Below the pieces are notes generated by a model. That model searched no databases and was not told where the DNA came from. It saw nothing but the letters and a program-made list of their open reading frames with translations. Shown piece after piece: positions 50,373 to 54,874 of a stretch of DNA of 54,874 nt (the stretch's first letter is position 1; every line of letters begins with the position of its first letter). Source of the DNA: an uncultured Oscillospiraceae bacterium (GTDB lineage Bacteria > Bacillota > Clostridia > Oscillospirales > Oscillospiraceae). Both the position numbers and the translations under genes were made by a program. The DNA is taken from the NCBI GenBank assembly GCA_947588955.1, contig CANPYX010000014.1, forward strand, positions 1 to 54,874, given 5' to 3'.

Positions 50373-50418
50373 GAGACACAAGAGGGAATAAAACTTAAAA
50401 AACCGCGATAATCATCTG

Positions 50419-50445
50419 CACCATCCCCGTTTTTCGGGGGTGGTG
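50419..50445 (+). terminator. Terminator-like hairpin after ppdK
   Basis: An 11-bp stem (CACCATCCCCG / CGGGGGTGGTG) with a TTTTT loop lies 46 bp past the ppdK stop; only a weak T-tract follows. Confidence 0.6.
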
Positions 50446-50469
50446 TAGGCTTTATCAAAACTCATAATA

Positions 50470-50646
50470 AAATATTTTTCCGGCGGCATGTACGTCGGAA
50501 AAATCACCTTTTGTCGCGCAAGTGTGCCGCCTTCGGCGGCGCGCGCAGCGCGACAGCAGGAACAAATATTTGAATTTCGCAAAATTCAAATATTTGTTCC
50601 GCAAATTTTCGGTTTGGCAAAAAGGGCTTTGCCCTTTTTGCCAAAC
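50470..50646 (+). repeat. Multi-hairpin intergenic element, copy 6
   Basis: Hairpins A and B (GTCGCGC/GCGCGAC) are conserved, and hairpin C has arms CAAATATTTGAATTT... with tip CGCA. The linker is altered (CCGCAAATTTTC instead of CGCACGTTC). Hairpin D is GTTTGGCAAAAAGGG / CCCTTTTTGCCAAAC (50612-50646). D ends just 2 bp before the ribosome-binding site of the gene at 50662, so it may attenuate or insulate that gene. Confidence 0.9.
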
Positions 50647-50661
50647 TGAGGGAGTGAGAAA

Positions 50662-52008
50662 ATGACGAGAGACGCGAGCATGGCATATGATTATATGTTC
50701 ATGGGGATGCCGTCTTCAAAGACGGACAAGAGCCGGCCTATGGGGGGACTTGATTACAAGTACGGCATGAACCCCGCAGAGGTGCTGCAGATACTCAACA
50801 GCTGCGGCGTCATCACCTCGCCGAAAAACGGGCAGAAATACGGGCGGGGCATGGATTTGGGGCGGTACAAAAAATACGCGAACGTGATAACGCCGGAGGA
50901 CATTGACTTCTTTCTGAACGGCAACGGCGGCGGGGACATACACGAATTCATTGAGCGCCTTTACAGCGAGAGGACCGCTCCCAGGCGGGCTCCGAGACAG
51001 GCACCGAGGCAGGCGAACACGGCGCCGAGGTCCGCTCCACAAAATACAAATCATTTCAACACGCCTCCCGGACAGACGGTCGTGAACAACGGCGGATTTG
51101 ACGATGAGGTTTTCGAGGAGATCGAATTTGACGGCGGCGGTTCCGGCTCCTACGGCGGAAACAGCAGCGTCCAGCGGACCTCCTACACCGTCAGCGGCTC
51201 CGGCGGGTGGCTGAAAAAGGCGCTGATAGCGGTCCTTGTTGTTTGCCTTGCGTTTATCGGCTTCCGGATTTTTAAAAGCGCGCCGAGGACCTCCGCCAAG
51301 ATCGGGACCCATGAGATCGGCGAGATGGAGAAATACTCCTACGACGGAAATACATATTACGGCAAGAACAGCAGGGGAAAGCCGGACGGCGTGAATTTCA
51401 TGTGGAACTCCGTCACCTACGGCATGGGGGACTACACGAAAAACGGGATCACGGGGCTCGGCGTCATGGGGGACAACAATGGGACGCGCGCGAGCTTCGG
51501 CCAGTTCAAAAAGGGAAAGCTGAACGGCGCGGCCTGCGCCGTGAGTAACGGCGTGGCATACGCCGCCGAGTTTAAAAAGGGCTATCCCACCGGCTACGGC
51601 TATAAGTATGACATGGGCACGGGGGAGGAGAGCATCGTCAAATTCGGAAAGAAGGGCTCCATAAGCAAGGTCGTGGCCACCAACTCGGGCTTCGGCTGGG
51701 TCAAGCCCAACGGCAAGAGCTTCAAGCTGGAGGAGGGCGGAAAGTACAAGGGGATAGAGTACGCGTCGAATGGAGATGTGGAGATAAAGGACGTCCGCTT
51801 CTGCTTCGACTACGTGGCGGTGTCGGCGCGGTACGGGACGGACGTTATCTCCTGGGGAAGGACCATGTGCACCTTCGACACCATCACCGGTTCCGACAAC
51901 GGGCTGGGAATAGATATGGAGTACATATACAATGTTATAATGGACGGACATTACAGCATAGACGATATGTCCGGCATGAAGTTCAGCGTCACATTTTCCC
52001 GCGGCTGA
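50662..52008 (+). CDS. Single-pass membrane protein with MORN-like extracytoplasmic repeats
   Basis: The 448-aa protein has an N-terminal soluble part (1-105, not recognised) and a Pro/Arg/Gln-rich low-complexity linker (105-180, repeated RAPRQ). A transmembrane helix (about 186-204: ALIAVLVVCLAFIGF) follows. The C-terminal half has Gly/Tyr-rich units such as YYGKNSRGKPDGV and FKKGKLNGAACA that resemble MORN repeats. This points to a cytoplasmic sensor or regulator region linked to an external binding surface. No homologue family is certain. It begins a three-gene cluster. Confidence 0.72.
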   Translation: MTRDASMAYDYMFMGMPSSKTDKSRPMGGLDYKYGMNPAEVLQILNSCGVITSPKNGQKYGRGMDLGRYKKYANVITPEDIDFFLNGNGGGDIHEFIERLYSERTAPRRAPRQAPRQANTAPRSAPQNTNHFNTPPGQTVVNNGGFDDEVFEEIEFDGGGSGSYGGNSSVQRTSYTVSGSGGWLKKALIAVLVVCLAFIGFRIFKSAPRTSAKIGTHEIGEMEKYSYDGNTYYGKNSRGKPDGVNFMWNSVTYGMGDYTKNGITGLGVMGDNNGTRASFGQFKKGKLNGAACAVSNGVAYAAEFKKGYPTGYGYKYDMGTGEESIVKFGKKGSISKVVATNSGFGWVKPNGKSFKLEEGGKYKGIEYASNGDVEIKDVRFCFDYVAVSARYGTDVISWGRTMCTFDTITGSDNGLGIDMEYIYNVIMDGHYSIDDMSGMKFSVTFSRG

Positions 52009-52064
52009 CGGGCTTTCGGCACCTCACGGGAGGCGGCAGGCTTATATAAAGGGAGGAACGCGAT

Positions 52065-52529
52065 ATGTCAAAGAACGGCGATGTAACGGGGAGTCGGTAC
52101 AGGGCGTGCCCGTGCGCCAGGATCACTGAGAAGATCGACAGCGGAGTTGTATATTTTTCCGCCACCTGCTGTTCACCTAAGCGTGACGGGGAGGTCCGGA
52201 TAAACTCCACCGCGCAGAATCGCATTTGCTGCGGCGGTCAGGTCAACGGTCAGCGGTACACCGGGTGCCAGTATTATGTGAGGAATGCGAAAATAAGCGG
52301 CAGCAGGCACACCGTCACAAGGACGGGAAGGTCGCTGGTGCCCAGGCTTGTGTGGGCGGGCTTATTTTGGATAATTGCCTACGCGCTGTCCAACAGCGAT
52401 GTGCAATACTCAGGCGCGGCGGCTATAATATTCCTGCTCATCGGCTGCTGGTTCATGTTCGCGGGGCTCTTTTCCAAGACCGGAGTGGTCCGCACGGGCA
52501 GCGGCAGGAAAAGGGAACGGAAAAAATAG
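52065..52529 (+). CDS. Cys-rich membrane protein of unknown function
   Basis: A 154-aa protein with a cysteine-bearing N-terminal half (RACPCARI, SATCCS, RICCGG, GCQYY), suggesting a metal or disulfide site. Two hydrophobic helices follow (LVWAGLFWIIAYALS and AAIIFLLIGCWFMFAGLF), with a basic C-terminal tail (RKRERKK). GGGAGG precedes the ATG. It lies between two genes of the same cluster; no family is recognised. Confidence 0.65.
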   Translation: MSKNGDVTGSRYRACPCARITEKIDSGVVYFSATCCSPKRDGEVRINSTAQNRICCGGQVNGQRYTGCQYYVRNAKISGSRHTVTRTGRSLVPRLVWAGLFWIIAYALSNSDVQYSGAAAIIFLLIGCWFMFAGLFSKTGVVRTGSGRKRERKK

Positions 52530-52605
52530 GCTTGTCTCTGCCAAAAAGCGGAGGATTGCCGCTGACGCACATATTATAAGATAAAGCTTTTAAGGGGGCG
52601 GGCTG

Positions 52606-53724
52606 ATGACCGATATGCTTGACTATATCGCCTGGCGGGGGGACCTGGATATGGAGACGGACGGGTTCAACGAGGCTGACGCGGCGGTGCTGGCGCGGTT
52701 TTCGTATATGCCATTTGAGTACCTGAGGGACCCGCCAAGGGACGGCTTTTTCAAAATACGCGACATAGCGGCTCAGGCGTTGGAGGATGAGCGGCTTGTG
52801 ACGGAGGAGCGGTGGAAGCTCCGGGACCGGGAGCTGATGGCGGCTATGGGCGCCAGCCGCCGGTTCGGGGAGCTGGAGGCGGGGTACTGCTTTGACCGCT
52901 TTGACGAGAAGCTCCAGACCCAGTTTTCCGCCATAACCGTGTGCCTGCCGGAGGGGAAACGGGCGGTGGTCTTCCGGGGCACGGACAACACCGTCGTGGG
53001 CTGGAAGGAGGACCTCAATATGTCCTACCTCTGCCCCATACCGGGACAGGAGACGGCGGTGGAGTACACAAGGGCGATGGCGGCGCTTTTCCGTGGCGGG
53101 CTCATACTCTGCGGCCACTCCAAGGGCGGGAACCTGGCGGCCTACGCCGGGGCGTTCTGCGGGGAGGATACACAGGGGCGCGTGGAGTCGGTCTACAACT
53201 TCGACGGACCCGGATTTTTTGACAACATACTTGAAAGCCCCGGCTACCGGGGGATTTTCGGCAGGATACATACCTTTATTCCACAGTTCTCCGTGGTGGG
53301 GATGCTTTTGGGCAGGGACGAGAAGTCCACGGTGGTCCACAGCAGGGAAAACGGGCTCCACCAGCACGATATGTACTCCTGGGAGATAGTGGGACCCGGC
53401 TTTGTGAGGCTGGGCACCGTCACCGGCGGGAGCAAATTCGTGGACTCGGCGCTGAAGGGGTGGATAGCCCAGATGACGCCGGAGCAGTTTGAGCTCTTCG
53501 CGGACACCATATACAAGGTCATGGAGGACACCAACGCCAGGACGCTCCACCAGATGCGGGAAAACCTGCGGGAGACGGTCATGAGCATCGCCAGGAGCGT
53601 GAGCGGAATGGACGAGGACACCCGCCGCGCGGTGATGGAGTGCGTCAAGCTCCTTGTGATAAACGCCGGCAGGGGAGTGAAGGAGGAGCTTATGGAGATG
53701 GGGACGCGTGAAAAATCCACCTGA
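52606..53724 (+). CDS. Mbeg1-like (DUF2974) alpha/beta hydrolase
   Basis: The 372-aa protein has an alpha/beta-hydrolase core with the nucleophile elbow CGHSKGGNLA (Ser172), preceded by VVFRGTD, and a family-typical N-terminal region. A C-terminal helical region (about 295-360) follows. This is the DUF2974/Mbeg1-like family, known from Firmicutes and often annotated as lipase-like, with no assigned substrate. It ends the cluster, upstream of the pheS T-box. Confidence 0.85.
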   Translation: MTDMLDYIAWRGDLDMETDGFNEADAAVLARFSYMPFEYLRDPPRDGFFKIRDIAAQALEDERLVTEERWKLRDRELMAAMGASRRFGELEAGYCFDRFDEKLQTQFSAITVCLPEGKRAVVFRGTDNTVVGWKEDLNMSYLCPIPGQETAVEYTRAMAALFRGGLILCGHSKGGNLAAYAGAFCGEDTQGRVESVYNFDGPGFFDNILESPGYRGIFGRIHTFIPQFSVVGMLLGRDEKSTVVHSRENGLHQHDMYSWEIVGPGFVRLGTVTGGSKFVDSALKGWIAQMTPEQFELFADTIYKVMEDTNARTLHQMRENLRETVMSIARSVSGMDEDTRRAVMECVKLLVINAGRGVKEELMEMGTREKST

Positions 53725-53759
53725 GGGGGAAAAATGCGTGTCATTCGCGCAAAAATGTC

Positions 53760-53788
53760 TTGCCAAGGGCGGGACGTTGTGATAAAAT
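53760..53788 (+). promoter_or_regulatory. Promoter of the pheS T-box operon
   Basis: TTGCCA, a 17-bp spacer and TAAAAT. The start site would be near 53795, just upstream of T-box stem I. Confidence 0.8.
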
Positions 53789-53794
53789 CAGTGA

Positions 53795-54180
53795 AGTTAT
53801 GGCGATGACGGGGAAAATGGCGTTCAATCCGCCGGCAGAGAGGGGAGTCGATACTAATATTTAACTAAAAGCTTTAACCGAGCGACGAGGATTTTTTGCG
53901 CCAGGCAAGGAAGGCGACGCAGGGAATACTGTATGTATTTCCAAGTCGTCTGACGCGGCACGGCACAAAAAAGACCGGCGCGAATTAAAGGCTTTAGTTA
54001 AATATTAGTATAAGGCTGAAAGCTCCCTGGCAGGAAAACGCCCGGTTCGCCCCTGAGCTCCGGCCAATCACCGGCGTGCGCCCGCGTTAAGGGCTTCGAG
54101 TGCGCGCGCAAGCGCGAATTTGGGTGGTACCGCGGAAAGCTCCTTCCGTCCCAATTTGGGACGGGGGGATTATTATTTTT
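53795..54180 (+). promoter_or_regulatory. T-box riboswitch (Phe) with an inserted MITE
   Basis: Typical T-box architecture: a GATGA segment near the base of stem I, the specifier triplet TTC (53823-53825; Phe) followed by A, and the AG-bulge region AGAGAGGGGAGTCG. The returning strand GGCTGAAAGCTCCC pairs GGGAG (53843-53847) with CTCCC (54023-54027). The T-box sequence TGGGTGGTACCGCG lies at 54121-54134, followed by the terminator CGTCCC / GGGACG (54149-54166) with a T-rich tail. Uncharged tRNA-Phe binding should favour antitermination and pheS expression. A 159-bp element sits in the apical loop of stem I. Confidence 0.93.
53852..54010. mobile_element. MITE-like element (MITE-2) in the T-box apical loop
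   Basis: A 159-bp non-coding element bounded by 26-bp near-perfect terminal inverted repeats (TACTAATATTTAACTAAA at the left, its complement at the right). TA dinucleotides at both ends suggest a TA target site. The interior carries the ACTGTATGTATTTC-type central sequence related to MITE-1. Removing the segment between the TA dinucleotides leaves GTCGATAAGGCTGAAAG, a normal T-box apical loop, which supports insertion. Confidence 0.85.
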
Positions 54181-54214
54181 AAAAACATATACATTTTAAA
54201 TACGGAGTGATACC

Positions 54215-54874
54215 ATGAGAGAACAATTAGCAAAGATCCGCCGGGACGCGGAGGAGAAGCTTGCCGCGGTGACCAGCTCCGCCGAGCTTGAGGAGCTGCG
54301 TGTCCGCTACCTGGGCAAGAAGGGCGAGATAACCGCCATCTTAAAGCAGATGGGCTCCCTCCCCGCCGAGGAGCGGCCCGTGATGGGGCAGCTTGCCAAC
54401 GAGGTCCGCGCCGCAATCGAGGTGAAGCTGTCCGAGGCAAAGCGCGAGGTGGAGGAGAAGGCCATGGAGCTTCGCCTTCGCGCCGAGGCGGTGGACGTCA
54501 CCGCGCCCGGTAAGAGCGTGGACGTGGGCCACAGGCACCCCATGTATATCGCCCTGGACGAGATGAAGGAGATATTCATCGGCATGGGCTTCACCGTGGT
54601 TGACGGACCGGAGATCGAGCTGGGCGAGCTGAACTTTGACCGGCTCAACGCCGAGCCCGGCCACCCCTCCCGCGACTGGTCGGACACCTTTTACTTTGAC
54701 AGGGACGAGCGGGTGATGCTCCGCAGCCAGACCTCCCCCATGCAGGTGCGCGCCATGGACACCCTGCCCCTGCCCATTCGCATGGTCGCCCCCGGCAGGG
54801 TCTACCGCAAGGACGAGGTGGACGCCACCCACTCCCCCATGTTCCACCAGGTGGAGGGCATGGTCATCGACAAG
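54215..54874 (+). CDS. pheS: Phenylalanyl-tRNA synthetase alpha subunit (5' part)
   Basis: The first 220 codons of PheS, running off the window. The N-terminal coiled-coil arm (about 1-90) is followed by the class II catalytic domain, with HPMYIALDEMKEIFIGMGF, the motif 2 area VAPGRVYRKDEVDATHSPMFHQVEG, and RSQTSPMQVR. It forms the alpha2-beta2 enzyme with PheT, expected just downstream. Control by the upstream Phe T-box is supported by the TTC specifier. Confidence 0.95.
   Translation, partial: MREQLAKIRRDAEEKLAAVTSSAELEELRVRYLGKKGEITAILKQMGSLPAEERPVMGQLANEVRAAIEVKLSEAKREVEEKAMELRLRAEAVDVTAPGKSVDVGHRHPMYIALDEMKEIFIGMGFTVVDGPEIELGELNFDRLNAEPGHPSRDWSDTFYFDRDERVMLRSQTSPMQVRAMDTLPLPIRMVAPGRVYRKDEVDATHSPMFHQVEGMVIDK

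Noticed and set aside
49041-50381. 446-aa open frame antisense to ppdK
   Set aside because: It mirrors the strongly coding PPDK barrel and shows repetitive His/Val/Gly composition, with no family features.

Overview
The window is a GC-rich chromosomal segment from a Gram-positive anaerobe, most likely an uncultured or poorly described member of the Clostridia (Oscillospirales/Ruminococcaceae-like). The evidence is a T-box leader, consensus sigma-A promoters (TTGACA/TATAAT with 17-bp spacing), strong GGAGG ribosome-binding sites, an LTA-synthase-type sulfatase, dimeric glycyl-tRNA synthetase, pyruvate phosphate dikinase and the anaerobic (CbiD/CbiG) cobalamin pathway. The taxon is inferred from gene content only.

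Layout. 1-13 kb holds housekeeping genes: murC, cca, a membrane-bound XRE regulator, pth, prs, trmO, two flavoproteins, an NYN/LOTUS protein, a metallophosphoesterase and prfB. 13.7-34.5 kb is a large corrinoid region. A promoter-driven cobT-cobU-cobS operon lies at 13.7-16.4 kb, followed by a repeat-rich gap with a hicAB toxin-antitoxin pair, then a second CobU-like gene with cobC. Converging on these is a 14-gene, about 15-kb minus-strand operon: btuF-btuC-btuD-cbiA-cbiC-cbiD-cbiF-cbiG-cbiH-[cbiJ-cbiE-cbiT fusion]-cbiB-cobD-cobQ-cobO. It has a perfect consensus promoter, a cobalamin riboswitch and an intrinsic terminator ahead of btuF. It would import corrinoids and build the ring and aminopropanol arm; cobT/U/S/C add the lower ligand. 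cbiL and a cobaltochelatase are not in the window.

34.5-54.9 kb holds tRNA-Ala(CGC), a Nudix hydrolase, a 45-aa ORF, a peptidase-E-like protein, typA, a D-lactate-type dehydrogenase, glyS, an LTA-synthase-like operon with nadE and mnmE, a small XRE regulator, ppdK, a trio of poorly characterised membrane/hydrolase genes, and finally the T-box leader and 5' part of pheS, which runs off the window.

The most unusual signal is between the genes. Six full copies and one remnant of a roughly 140-180-bp multi-hairpin element are scattered through intergenic spaces. Hairpins A and B are conserved (B with compensatory changes), hairpin C has a copy-specific arm but a fixed tip, and hairpin D is a terminator-like palindrome with copy-specific arms. 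A second palindromic family flanks the cobTUS operon as an inverted pair. Two MITE-like inverted-repeat elements are also present, one inserted in the apical loop of the pheS T-box stem I.
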